From Paracamarosporium sp. OC-R06-R3 (lineage: Eukaryota; Ascomycota; Dothideomycetes; Pleosporales; Didymosphaeriaceae), in NCBI GenBank assembly GCA_019828545.1, contig JACVRA010000128.1:310001-374000 (forward strand): 64,000 nt of DNA, written 5' to 3'. The position numbers were made by a program, and so were the translations under genes. The notes under the pieces are model-generated. The model saw nothing but the letters and a program-made list of their open reading frames with translations. It searched no databases and had not been told where the DNA came from. Numbering within the stretch: position 1 is the first letter of the stretch; the number at the start of each line of letters is the position of its first letter. Positions 1-9,888 of this stretch are shown one piece after another.

Positions 1-3000
1 TCGTCCTTCAACATGCCTAGTCGAGACAGAGTAGACAGCTTGAAACCATTCGCCTGCTTGTTCGCATCGTTCATGAAGTTACCAATGTCGAGAATAAGAC
101 CTAAGACACTGATCAGGCTGGACGAGCTCCTTAGACTGTCTGCCACACGCGAGATTTCAAGAAGCTTGTTAGAGATCTCATCGTACTCAATCTCATAGGT
201 GCGAGTCAAACTAAGAGCTCGCATCCTGCTCTTCCAGTAGTGATGCAATTCATATGCGGTGTACAGATAAATCTGATCTTCTCGAGTGAGATCCTCCGGA
301 TTCTGTTCACGTTTGCTTTCACTCGCGTTTGGTCCAGTCCAGTCCTTCGAGTATGGCGCTATAAGCTTCGCAACGTTGTCAGGCACATCGCAGAGATCGT
401 TCTTCTGCAAGAACTCCATAACAACGGGATCGTCAAGAATCTTGGTGTCGCAGTGGATGATCATGTTCGTAACCTCTTCAGCCGAATACTGCGAGAACTT
501 GGCCATACTGATCTGGAAGGTGTGCATCAAGTCGCGTGAGATGACCTGCTTCTTGTCGTCCTTCTTGGACGACTTCTTGCCGATGGCCTTGATCTCCTTT
601 GCCAAGAACAGCTTCTCCACCTCGTCTAGTACACCCTTCTTTGAGAGTTCCCGGTACTTCTCTTCTTTCTCTTCTGAAGTCAATCCATGAGCAGCCCAGA
701 CAGTGGTCTGAGGCGAGTCGACCTTGTCCCAATGCAGAGCCTTGAGCTTCTTCTTTGGTCGTGGCCCTGTCAAGTGCATCGAAGGAGCACCTGGGAAGGC
801 AGGTGCCTTGGGCAAGAAGCCAGGTCGTTTTGCACCCGGCATTGGTGGAGGTGGAGGGGGTGGCGGAGGCATACCGCCATTCATGCCAGGCATAGGAGGG
901 GGAGGCGGAATGCCAGGAGCAGCGGGGAATCCCAATGATCCTGGAGGAGGCGGTGGTGGTGGAGGGGGAGGAGGCATAGCACCGTTAGTGCCAGGCATTG
1001 GTGGCGGAGGGGGTATGTTGGCGGGAAATCCAAGCTGACCGGGGGGTGGAGGTGGTGGAGGCGGCGGAGGTGGCGGCGGAGGAGGTGCACCAGCTTTAGG
1101 TGCTTCGCCTTGAGCTTCGCTGCCAGACATCTCAACATCTGGTGTGGGACCACCCTCACTCTCATCCGCTTCCGCATCTCCATACTGTTTAACCTTCGCC
1201 GTAATCTCATCCAACAGCCCGTCAGGAGCGCGAGCGTTGCTGAGCTTGGGCTTGTGCATTTGAACGAGTCGAGGCTTCTCGATGATAACGTCTTCCTCAT
1301 CTTCAGGAACGTCCGGCATGGCCTCGTCGTCATCAAAACTGCCCCCAACAGGTTTTCTCCGCACGACACCGCTCTTCGCTCTTGATGAGCCGAGGGAGTT
1401 GGGATCTAAACCATCGAAGTCACCGTCAACCTGGCCATCCATTCTTTCCCTAAGCTCCCTGAGCTTCTCGCTCGGCTGGAGCTGGCCCAGTGATTTGCCT
1501 TCAAGTGTGGCCTGCGTCTTTGCTCTTTGCAACTGGATCTCTAATCGGTTCATCAACCTCTCACGATCCAGAATGCCTTGCATTTGCGTGGGGTCGGCAG
1601 CACCCAGACCCTCTTTCTTGTTCTTGGCTGCTGATGCTGCAACATCTTGAGCGTCCCTAAGCATCAAGTACAGCTCACGCGTTTCGAGCTCGTTCCGTTG
1701 CAGCTCCTGGGCTCGTATTCTCGAGATCTCAGCTAGCTCTGCCTTCATCTGCTCGATTTGCCTTCCGCGTACAGCTATGATGTTTTCCTGCTCTGCAAGC
1801 TGTTTCTGAAGCTTCTGCACCAAGCCATCTGCACCCAATTCAAGCTGAGCCTTTGCCTCATCACGCTCAGCAATTGCAGAATCCGCAATCTGTCGAGCTT
1901 CAATGGCTTCGTCTCGTACTTGTCGGGCTTCCGAGTCGGTGTATAGCTTGTCGAGCAACGACTGCACAGTGAAGTTCAAACTCTGCTTCAAATCCATATC
2001 CGGCAAACGGCGGTCCATAGCAACGTAGCTGAGCATCGAATCGACAAGCTGGAACATCTTCAGACGGTCTTCGCCGTTGGTATCGCGAATAATCATAAGA
2101 TGTTGCATCGCCGAAACAAAGTAGTCCTGTTCCCGGGTGTTGATGATCCTGCTGTTAATCGCATCTGCGATCTGGATCGGGTCATTGAGATCTTTGCCTT
2201 CACCCTCCATGCTGTCCACCATGGAGTTGTTCTCGGTCTCCAGGTACTCTTCATAATCAACAGCTTCGTTGGTCATATATCGCTCGATCTGCTTGTCAAT
2301 GACATCGTACTGGAAGCCCTCCATCTTCTTGAAGATGCGCTTGATACCGCATCCTGTAAATTGTGCTCGGATATGCATCCTGAGCTGCAGGTCTCGCTCT
2401 GGGCTATCCACAATCATGTTGATGAGGAACAGTGTAGCGATTGCATATTCCATTAGCAGATTCTCCACACCAATACCTCCACTTCGGACCTCCTCAGAAG
2501 CGCCCACCATGGAGCCCATCTTTCCACGTCCGTCGACTGTGACTTCTACGATACGCATCCAAGCGTCAAACCGCCCGTTCTCGCCATATTGCGTCTTTAG
2601 AGCATCGAGAGCCTGCAAAACCTTCTCGTGGCCAGCACCGCCACCGAAATGGCAGAGGAAGGTCAAGACGTCCGAAACTACTTTTCGCGTGTTCAACCGT
2701 GAAGAAATGAGCGATCCGGCGAGCGCTTGAATGACTGAAGGATATTGCAACGCATTATCGGCCCCGTATTTGTTGTTCATCAATGCCTTCAAGCACTTGA
2801 TGATTTCGTACTCGCGCTCCGTATCGTTTTCCGCTTTCTGTAGGACTGAATTTGGTGGAGGTGCGGGTCCTTGTCCCTTTCTGCGGTTGATCTTGGCCAA
2901 CACATTCGTGAGCGCAATCTGACCCTGTGCCTCGATGAATCCTCGCACCCAAGCAATTGGCTGTGTTCGAAGACTGATTTCCAAACTCGACATCTGCTTC

Positions 3001-4100
3001 AACGTGATGGAATTGTCCATGACCTTCTTCACGTACCACTCCGGGGAACCCTCCTCTTCAGCCCTTGCTAAGACATCAGGGCTCGCGCCTCCTACGTATG
3101 TGTTCCGCGCTGTCTGTCTCTTTTTCTCCTCATGTTTGAACTCTGCCAGCTTATCCTGATGTACCAGTGTCCACTTTTTGTCAATCTTGTAGGCTTCCAT
3201 TTGCCGCCGCGCCTGCTCCGGCAAGCTCTTCCACCCTCTCTTTACCATTAAATTCATAAACTCCTGCTCCACCACATGATCTGGCGGTCTCTGTATCGAG
3301 AAGCCATTCTGCCCAAAAGATGATGTCGACGAGAATGCTGAAGGGTGGTTGGACTGTAGTAAATGGCGGTGGGAATCGCGCGGTGTGGAAACGGCCGTGG
3401 GGAGGAGGCTGCCGGCATCGAGCCCGATGGAAGAGAATGTGGATTGGGACTGGCTCTGCTGCGGGTAGTAGACATTGGAGTTGCGTGTTCTGGAGTCATT
3501 AGAGTAGACGCTCGCCTGGTCCGAAGACGTGCGTGTATTATTGGAGGAGTCGGTGTATGATGTGTATGTATTGCCGTTGCTTCCCCTTCCTGCCGAGCCC
3601 CACTGCTGTATCGAGACCCCTCTGTCGCCGGGTTGGGAAGAAGCCATGGCGGTGCCCGCGGAGTGGGGTGGCGGGCGCGGGGGCCCAGCGTTCGCGTAGC
3701 CATTCTGGGGCATCTTGGAGGTGTCGAAGACGGGATACTGGTGGTAGTCGGCGGTGGTCTTGTCGAGGTGGTGCGGCTGGGGCGCACCGTAGCGGTCCTC
3801 AACCAGGCGCGGGGCTCCCGTGTTCTGCTCGTAGGAAGGAATGGACGAGTACACGCCGGCCTGCATGGCCAGGCCTTGCTCCGGGCCGAGGGACAGCGGG
3901 CGATCTACGGAGGCGACGGAGCTCGAGTGCTTGTGTGAGTGTCGTGACGACTGCGAGCCGTGGGCGCTCCCCGGGGGGCTCTGTGTCGAGAGATGGGCTT
4001 CACTGGCGGGCTTGTCCTTGTCCTTGTGGTGGCGGCGGCCAAAGAACTTGCCCGCCGAGCTCTGCCTCCCCTTGCTGTCCTGCGACGTGCCGGAAAACAT
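1..4100 (-). CDS. sepA: Cytokinesis formin, SepA/Bni1 type (C-terminus beyond the window)
   Basis: Diaphanous-related formin that nucleates and elongates actin cables and the septal ring at hyphal tips and septa. One frame is open without introns from the ATG at 4100 to position 1, at least 1366 codons. In order: a Ser/Gln/His-rich disordered N-terminus (1-270); a GTPase-binding/FH3 region (about 272-700, with EWYVKKVM and an armadillo-like run containing TFLCHFGGGAGHEKVL); a coiled coil (about 700-860); an acidic linker; an FH1 region (about 1002-1088) with proline runs up to 15 long separated by PGQLGFP- and MPGTNGAMP-like spacers; and the start of FH2 (LKALHWDKV near 1118). The rest of FH2 and any DAD tail lie off the left edge. 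The start was chosen as the first ATG of the frame. Transcribed divergently from the small membrane-protein gene at 4806. Family assignment is secure; the symbol follows the Aspergillus name. Confidence 0.95.
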   Translation of the reverse strand, partial: MFSGTSQDSKGRQSSAGKFFGRRHHKDKDKPASEAHLSTQSPPGSAHGSQSSRHSHKHSSSVASVDRPLSLGPEQGLAMQAGVYSSIPSYEQNTGAPRLVEDRYGAPQPHHLDKTTADYHQYPVFDTSKMPQNGYANAGPPRPPPHSAGTAMASSQPGDRGVSIQQWGSAGRGSNGNTYTSYTDSSNNTRTSSDQASVYSNDSRTRNSNVYYPQQSQSQSTFSSIGLDAGSLLPTAVSTPRDSHRHLLQSNHPSAFSSTSSFGQNGFSIQRPPDHVVEQEFMNLMVKRGWKSLPEQARRQMEAYKIDKKWTLVHQDKLAEFKHEEKKRQTARNTYVGGASPDVLARAEEEGSPEWYVKKVMDNSITLKQMSSLEISLRTQPIAWVRGFIEAQGQIALTNVLAKINRRKGQGPAPPPNSVLQKAENDTEREYEIIKCLKALMNNKYGADNALQYPSVIQALAGSLISSRLNTRKVVSDVLTFLCHFGGGAGHEKVLQALDALKTQYGENGRFDAWMRIVEVTVDGRGKMGSMVGASEEVRSGGIGVENLLMEYAIATLFLINMIVDSPERDLQLRMHIRAQFTGCGIKRIFKKMEGFQYDVIDKQIERYMTNEAVDYEEYLETENNSMVDSMEGEGKDLNDPIQIADAINSRIINTREQDYFVSAMQHLMIIRDTNGEDRLKMFQLVDSMLSYVAMDRRLPDMDLKQSLNFTVQSLLDKLYTDSEARQVRDEAIEARQIADSAIAERDEAKAQLELGADGLVQKLQKQLAEQENIIAVRGRQIEQMKAELAEISRIRAQELQRNELETRELYLMLRDAQDVAASAAKNKKEGLGAADPTQMQGILDRERLMNRLEIQLQRAKTQATLEGKSLGQLQPSEKLRELRERMDGQVDGDFDGLDPNSLGSSRAKSGVVRRKPVGGSFDDDEAMPDVPEDEEDVIIEKPRLVQMHKPKLSNARAPDGLLDEITAKVKQYGDAEADESEGGPTPDVEMSGSEAQGEAPKAGAPPPPPPPPPPPPPPPGQLGFPANIPPPPPMPGTNGAMPPPPPPPPPPPGSLGFPAAPGIPPPPPMPGMNGGMPPPPPPPPPMPGAKRPGFLPKAPAFPGAPSMHLTGPRPKKKLKALHWDKVDSPQTTVWAAHGLTSEEKEEKYRELSKKGVLDEVEKLFLAKEIKAIGKKSSKKDDKKQVISRDLMHTFQISMAKFSQYSAEEVTNMIIHCDTKILDDPVVMEFLQKNDLCDVPDNVAKLIAPYSKDWTGPNASESKREQNPEDLTREDQIYLYTAYELHHYWKSRMRALSLTRTYEIEYDEISNKLLEISRVADSLRSSSSLISVLGLILDIGNFMNDANKQANGFKLSTLSRLGMLKD

Positions 4101-4805
4101 CGTCTATGCGTGTGGGCGCCGTTATGCGGTGCGGCGGCGGCGGCGTCGATTCGCCGCTGGTCGTGTGGGAAGCCCGCGGGGGCCTCTGTCGCCGTCGACG
4201 GCCAGAGTGGCCCAGGACGCCTGAAACGTGGTGTGCGGGGCGGGGCGAAGGCCTTCACGCTCGTGTGCTGCTCCCGTGGTCTGTGGTCGTGGATGCGGGT
4301 CGCTGTTGCGGTCGGCGAACCTCGCAGGCGGTGCCGGGTTAGCGATCAGCGGGATGCGGTGCGCATCAAAGGGGGCCGCGGGGAGAGACGCTCGCAGCAG
4401 GCTCCGGGGGCGTGTGCAGGATCTGCAGCTCTCACGCCGGCTCTGTCTCTGTCTCGCGTGCTGTCGCTTTCCTCCCACAGATGCCGCATTGGGTTGTGAA
4501 ACGCCATTCAAGGCGCCCCTGAAGCGTGCTTAGATCGCCCTGTGGCGTGCGTCAAGCCCGCGCTCCGGCCTCCTGCGCCGCCTGCACATCCATCTCAAGT
4601 CTGTTTGGACTTCACCTCTACTGACGTCGAGAGCCCGGAGCGCGGTCCGACAGCTGACAGTCGTGCAGAGTTGCAGGCCCTACAAACATTGCTTGCAGCG
4701 TGCTCATACGTACTGCGTACATATCTACGGCGTGCATCCCTAGCGCCCCTACATACCATACCACATTCACAGCCAGCACCAACAGCGTGCTCCACCTCCA
4801 ACGCC
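4101..4805. other. Divergent intergenic region, formin / 4806 gene
   Basis: About 700 bp between two divergent start codons, so it should hold both promoters. GC-rich with CG-rich runs near the formin start. The overlapping open frames here have no recognisable protein features and look like by-products of base composition. No clear TATA box seen. Confidence 0.6.
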
Positions 4806-5414
4806 ATGGCCGGCTTCGCCCACTTGGTCAAGGTGAGTCCTCTGGTTCACTAATACCTACAACAAATGCCATATCAGACCACCTAGGTAGAGCATTGCCT
4901 CTGCTCGATCCAGCTATTACACCCCCCCAACTGAAGCGTGCTGACGCCCCGCCAGAGCCTCCTGATACCGCTCTTCCTCGCCGCCATCCTCTACGTCGCC
5001 CTCGCCCACGCCATCATCCCCTTTGTGCGCCGCCACCGCAGCCGCTACAGCCAGTACCTCCCCATGTCCGCCGGCGTCTCCTCGAGCACGGCATCCTGGC
5101 GGACCCGGATATCCGACGCGCTGGCCAACCTCTTTGTTCCCTCGGGGTGGCTGCGCCGAAGGCAGGTGGTAGTGGACGGGAGCGGGGGCGAGCACAACGA
5201 GGACGAGCTCTTTGACGACGAGGAAGGCGAGGGCATGGTGGGCTTTGATCCTATCGACGAGCGCAGACGGGAAGCGCTCGAGCAGCGGAGGAGCATGATG
5301 GATGACCGGCGGCTGAGCCGGGAGCTTGAGGAGGGCTTCAAGGACGAGAGTGATGACGAGCATGAGGATGAGCGGCGGCGGTCTTTGTCGCAATCGCGCG
5401 TCTCGGCGTATTGA
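4806..5414 (+). CDS. Small single-pass membrane protein, function unknown
   Basis: Predicted 161 residues from two exons, 4806-4832 and 4956-5414. The intron 4833-4955 starts GTGAGT, has CTGAC at 4941-4945 and ends CAG, joining MAGFAHLVK to SLLIPLFL. One hydrophobic segment lies at about 10-33 (SLLIPLFLAAILYVALAHAI), followed by a basic stretch (RRHRSR) and a long charged tail with acidic runs (DELFDDEEGEG, DESDDEHEDE) alternating with arginine-rich patches. This fits a tail exposed to the cytosol and an anchor in the endoplasmic reticulum or another membrane. I do not recognise a family. The start is supported by the splice junction and by the lack of another ATG in frame. Confidence 0.7.
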
Positions 5415-6073
5415 TGATGTACGGGGTTGGTTACTTGTGCATATTCGCTTTGCATACGCATTATATACCCTGTTCTTGTGTCTTATCTTCGACGCATTAG
5501 ATACCCGTCCCTTCTATGCGTCTGATTTCTGCCATTACTACATACCCCCGATTCATCCGACCCAACCCTACATAATCTTAATCTTTATTGATGTCTCGAT
5601 ACTTGCGAGAAAACATCTATCTGTCCTTTGAAATATGACCTAGAAGTGGACTGTGTACTTGCCATTACTTTATTAGAGCTAATTTAGAAGGAGTTAGTGA
5701 AGATGTAGGTTGAGGGTTCAGACTGGTGGCACGATAACGATCCAGGCTGCTTCTTCAAGGGTCGTCAGACGGGTGAAGACGGTGGGACGGAACAGAGCCC
5801 GATAGGCTGAAGGCTATGCAGGGCAACTGTGACCAGTAGGAGATATGTATGACTACGGGTGATATAGTCTTTAGGTTTCGGCATCATCCGCGCCACAAGC
5901 GGCACGCGATTCTCACCCAAGTCAACAATCTCACACATATGCATGATAAATGGCAAAATTTGGAGTTCAATCATATCAATTGGTTCTTGTAAAACACGCT
6001 AGAAATACCCCGTCCGACTCCATGTAGAACTAGTAGGAAATACACGTGGGAATCATGCAGCAAGGAAGAACAT
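5415..6073. other. Convergent 3' intergenic region
   Basis: Lies between the 3' ends of the small membrane-protein gene and the formate dehydrogenase gene, so it should hold two 3' UTRs and terminators. AT-richer than its flanks. No gene seen. Confidence 0.6.
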
Positions 6074-7550
6074 CTATTTCTTCTCGCGCTGGCCGTAGGC
6101 CTTGGTTGCGTAGTCGCCGTTGTGGACGATGAGGTCCTCGGGCTTGTAGTCGTGGCGGCCCGAGAAGTATGAGTCGAGGATGGCCTTGGTGCCCTCGGCG
6201 TATCGCTGCGTTCGTGTGAGTACAAAATGCTTGTGAATGGGCGTGGACTGCAGCTTACCTTCTGAGCATCGATTGAGGTACCGGACATGTGGGGAACCAT
6301 GGCGTTGCCTCCGCCCCAGGGGTTCTGGGCGTAGCGGAGCGGGTGGTCCTTAGGTGCGGGCTGGGGGAACCAGACGTCACCACCGTATCCGCGGAGGTGG
6401 CCGGACTTGAGGGCATCAGCAACGTCCTCCTTGACGACGATGGCGCCACGGGCGGTGTTGATGAGCCATGAGCCCTTCTTCATCTTGGAAATGAGGTCCT
6501 TGTTGAAGAGACCGCGGGTCTTCTCGTGGAGCGGGCAGTTGATGGTGACAACATCGCACTGCGCAAGCATCTCCTCGAGGTTCTCGACACGGCGGCAGCC
6601 AATCTCCTTCTCCTTCTCAGGAGAGAGCGGCTGGTAGTCGAAGTAGAGCAGCTCCTTGCAGTCGAAGGGCTTGAGACGGCGGAGCACACGCTCACCGATA
6701 CGGCCGACAGCGACGGTACCGACGACCTTGTTCTCAAGGTCGTACTCGTTCTTGGCAACAGCGGCGACGTTCCACTCGCCGGCAGCGATCTGCTCGTGGG
6801 CGGGGACGAAGTTGCGGACGAGAGTGAGGATGGTCATGACGACGTGCTCAGCGACGGAGACGACGTTGGAGCCCGTGACCTCAGCAACGGTGATACCGCC
6901 ATTGGTCTTGTTGGCGGCGTTGAGATCGACGTGGTCGGAACCGATACCAGCGGTGACGGCAAGCTTGAGGTTCTTCGCCTTGGCGAGACGCTCAGCAGTC
7001 AGGTAACCGGGGTGGAAGCTGGCGGTTTGATTTACGTTAGCAGACGTACGGCTTCCAGATCGGGGCAGATGTGGGGAAGCGGCGTTGCGGGGCGCGTGCG
7101 GATGCGCGTATGCGGGGTAGGTCGGTAGCTGGCCAAGAGCATCAAACTTACGGGGTGGTGATGATGACCTCGGCGTCGACGAGCTCCTGGTCGAACTTGG
7201 AGTTCTCGCCCTCCTTGTCCGAGGTGGTAACGAGAGTGTGACCCTGGTCCTCGATCCACTTGCGGATACCAAGCTCGTTCTCGGTCGTACCTAGGAGCTG
7301 GGGCTCCTGCTCGGCGTGGATGCCACCCTGATGCTGTCAGCCTGGATCGCGTCCAATTGGGGAGCAATTGACCTACATCGTACAGTACGAGAAGTACTTT
7401 GCCCTGTTGTGTAGCAGTTGCTGTCAGCGTTCGGATCGCATTTGGCTGGCGGGCGAAGGAGGCTCCGGCAGTGAGACGAGGGCCGGCTCGTGCGGATAAG
7501 AGAGAAGAGGCAGGGCGTGCGAGGCGTGAAAATGAGCGGATAAATACCAT
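6074..7550 (-). CDS. fdh: NAD-dependent formate dehydrogenase with mitochondrial-type presequence
   Basis: Oxidises formate to CO2 with NAD+. Four exons, 7377-7550, 7152-7327, 6259-7018 and 6074-6205, give 413 residues. The core is a D-2-hydroxyacid-dehydrogenase-fold formate dehydrogenase: [17 protein letters not shown] substrate-domain segment, [20 protein letters not shown] nucleotide-binding loop (the AVGRIG form is usual in fungal enzymes), [34 protein letters not shown], and the catalytic histidine motif MVPHMSGTS. The introns are 49, 133 and 53 nt and rebuild the conserved joins VLYD/GGIHAEQ, IITTP/FHPGYL and DAQK/RYAEGT. About 45 N-terminal residues are rich in Arg, Ser and Ala with no acids ([15 protein letters not shown]), as in a mitochondrial presequence; a cytosolic form from a later start is possible. 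A TATA box and a likely 5' UTR intron lie upstream. Confidence 0.96.
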
Positions 7551-7627
7551 TGTGCGTGTCTAAAGAAGCTGGAAGCTAATGGAGGGTATCCAGGTGGTTT
7601 ATGTAGCAAGAGACACGGTACGTGATC

Positions 7628-7684
7628 CTGACGCAACCGGGGTTAGCGGGCACTCGCGCATGGCGTCCGGGGTTGTAGACATAC
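7628..7684 (-). other. Probable 5' UTR intron of formate dehydrogenase
   Basis: On the minus strand a 57-nt stretch starts GTATGT (7684), contains GCTAAC and ends GTCAG (7628), all between the TATA box and the start codon. It holds an upstream ATG that splicing would remove from the leader. Inferred from consensus sites only. Confidence 0.5.
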
Positions 7685-7778
7685 CTCTTGCAGTAGTTCG
7701 TGACGTAAAGCTGGGAGTGAAGCTTATTGAGTGCTGAGGAGTTGGGGTGGGTGTAGAAGGACGTCCGGACAAGAGGGG

Positions 7779-7786
7779 TTTATATA
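7779..7786 (-). promoter_or_regulatory. TATA box of formate dehydrogenase
   Basis: TATATAAA on the minus strand about 230 nt before the start codon. With the 57-nt leader intron removed, the transcript leader would be of ordinary length. Confidence 0.55.
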
Positions 7787-9888
7787 CCCTTCGCAGCAAC
7801 AGATCCCACTTGTACACATTGCCTCGCGCCCCGTATCTGGTCATTTGTCTTTGTTACTGCTTAGCTTCCCCACTCGAGCATGCAGCGCCGCCTGGCAAAC
7901 GAGCGGCCCAACGCCGCTGCGGGCATTGCGGTCGTCTTGGGAAATGGCTCTGATGGCACATGGTGCGGGGTCGCAGCGAATGGTGCTACGCGTCGGCGGG
8001 ACGCGATTGACGAGCAGCCCGCCCTGAATACCCGCTTAATTCGAAGCTTAACCACGCAGTTGCATCGATAGTGCCTGTTCCTGAGCGGTGCGTGTGAGAG
8101 CTCCTCGGCGCCTAGTTGTGACGCCGACACCGCATCCTGGTCGAGGAGCTGCTTTCCGAGCGGCGTTCCGAGTGAAGCCCTGCGCGGAACGCCCGTTCAT
8201 CGCCCGCCTCCTGTTGCTCTCTACATGCCGTGAGTCGATCAATCGTGCAAGGTTGCCTACATCTCGAGAGTTGTGCCGTGGCTTCATCCGGGACAAGTTA
8301 CCCCATCTGGGAAGAGAGCGCGATGGCGGAGCGGACCATCACCAACTACGCGACGAGAGGTGGGCTGGCCTAGAACGGCCAGAGGCGGGATTCGACAGCA
8401 GCAACACGCGGGTGTGGTTCGTGGCGGAGCGCGCAAGCGGATCAGCGTCGCCAGCGCGCGGGTGCGATGTTTCTCCATGCAAGCGCCGTCGAAACTCGGT
8501 CGTGGCGCGGTCGTGACGCGGGGTTGCCGCTGGAAGCCTGGGCGACGCTCGGTGGAGCCACGGGATCTTCGGTGATAACGTCGGATCAAGATCGGAGAGC
8601 CGGGAGATGGCTCGGTGTACCGCTCAAGTCTCGCCGAGATCTCCTCATACTCTCGGTCTACTGGCCGCACGTTCCCTGGGGCTGCAAAAGAGGGGCTTGA
8701 AGCCGGTCAGAGACGGCCAGGCGTACCGGGACCCATCCCGATGGCCTCGGCGTAGCTATGATGCAACTACCAGCTACGGTAGATGGGGGTGCAGAATCCA
8801 AGCGATCGACATCTGTAGAATCCCAGGCCATGTTTGCCGTCCGAAGTCGCAGCCACTAGTTTGAGTACCACCACGTCCCGACGTGCTCAGCCATTGCCAT
8901 TTCTGGGCAACGAGGCCATCAACAGTGACTTGTTTTTCATTGCAAGTCAACTTTGTTCCTTATCTCATATCCACGGTTTTCCTCTCCGAAGCATATCGTG
9001 TCGTCCAAGATGATGCGCCGTGTTGTCGGGCTATTTTACTCAGGGCTTGTACTGAGCGGTCAAGCAAGAGCAAGAGCAAGAGCAAGAGCATGAGCATGAG
9101 CATGAGCATGAGCATAAGCATTTATATTTGCAAATTGATTCATCAGGCTTATTTACTACATCTGCTACACCAGCATCACTTTCGCAGAGGTAGATTGACC
9201 AAAATCTTCAATGTTTCGACCGTTTATCGCTCACGAATTCCATCTCATTCTCCACGTGGCTGAACCTTTACTTCCTGGAAAACCGGTTCTCTTCGAAACA
9301 AATTCTTGTTCTGTCAAAATCATCCTACAGGCAAAAACACTGATTTTTCACGAACAAAGATCAAATCGTAGCTTACATTATCTTTCCAGGTCAATGGCCC
9401 ACCAAATCATGATCCAACCCATACTGATACGGATGTTTTGCAATTATGATAAACAAAATCCGTCTTAAATTGCTTCTACAAAACTCCTGATGCTGCAGCT
9501 GGTATTGCCTAGCGTTTTGTCCCGCGAAAGACAGCTTCTCTTGGTCTGTCGAGGAACCTCAATATAAACCGTTCACTACTCGGCTCTAAATTGCTCTCGA
9601 AATGCGAAAAATCATTCAGGATCACGGGGATTCGAACGCACAGAACCTCTCCCAGAGAATCGGCCACTTGTCAAAAGTCCCGAATGCTGCCGCCAGCGCT
9701 GCTACGACTTGTGTCCAAAACAATCATTTATGCGGACTAATTTGGCCATGCACTTCGGGACTGACTCTCTTCACTAAAACATATATCGATGGTATGCGCA
9801 GATATCACAAATACATGACATCACAAGATTTGTATTTGATTACACTTATTGAGAATACTACAAACACCCGGCATGGTTTACCAGATAT
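7787..9888. other. Gene-poor region before the oxidative cluster
   Basis: About 2.1 kb with no gene I can support. The first kilobase is GC-rich and has overlapping open frames on both strands (for example 8088-8516 and 8284-8670) whose translations are Arg-rich and featureless. From about 8900 it turns AT-rich, holds the hexamer repeat at 9061-9120 and a tRNA-like fragment near 9617-9680, and then runs into the 3' end of the first BVMO gene. Confidence 0.6.
9061..9120 (+). repeat. Hexanucleotide microsatellite AGCAAG / AGCATG
   Basis: About four AGCAAG units followed directly by four AGCATG units and one AGCATA. The two phases differ at one position, so a single array probably diverged in its second half. 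It lies outside any supported gene. Confidence 0.9.

Noticed and set aside
724..1369. Gly- or Arg/Leu-rich open frames on both strands over the formin FH1 region
   Set aside because: They are other-frame readings of the proline-repeat coding sequence of the formin, which has one open frame throughout.
3533..4511. Long overlapping open frames on both strands (up to 269 codons) at the formin 5' end
   Set aside because: Translations are Arg/Gly/Cys- or Arg/Pro-rich without domains, caused by high GC; the formin frame accounts for the region up to 4100.
6526..7128. Plus-strand open frame of 200 codons opposite formate dehydrogenase
   Set aside because: Antisense shadow of the formate dehydrogenase exon; Asp/Gly/Val-rich complement of a well-conserved coding strand.
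8088..8670. Open frames of 128-142 codons in the gene-poor region
   Set aside because: They overlap on both strands, are Arg-rich and featureless, and show no splice or start context.
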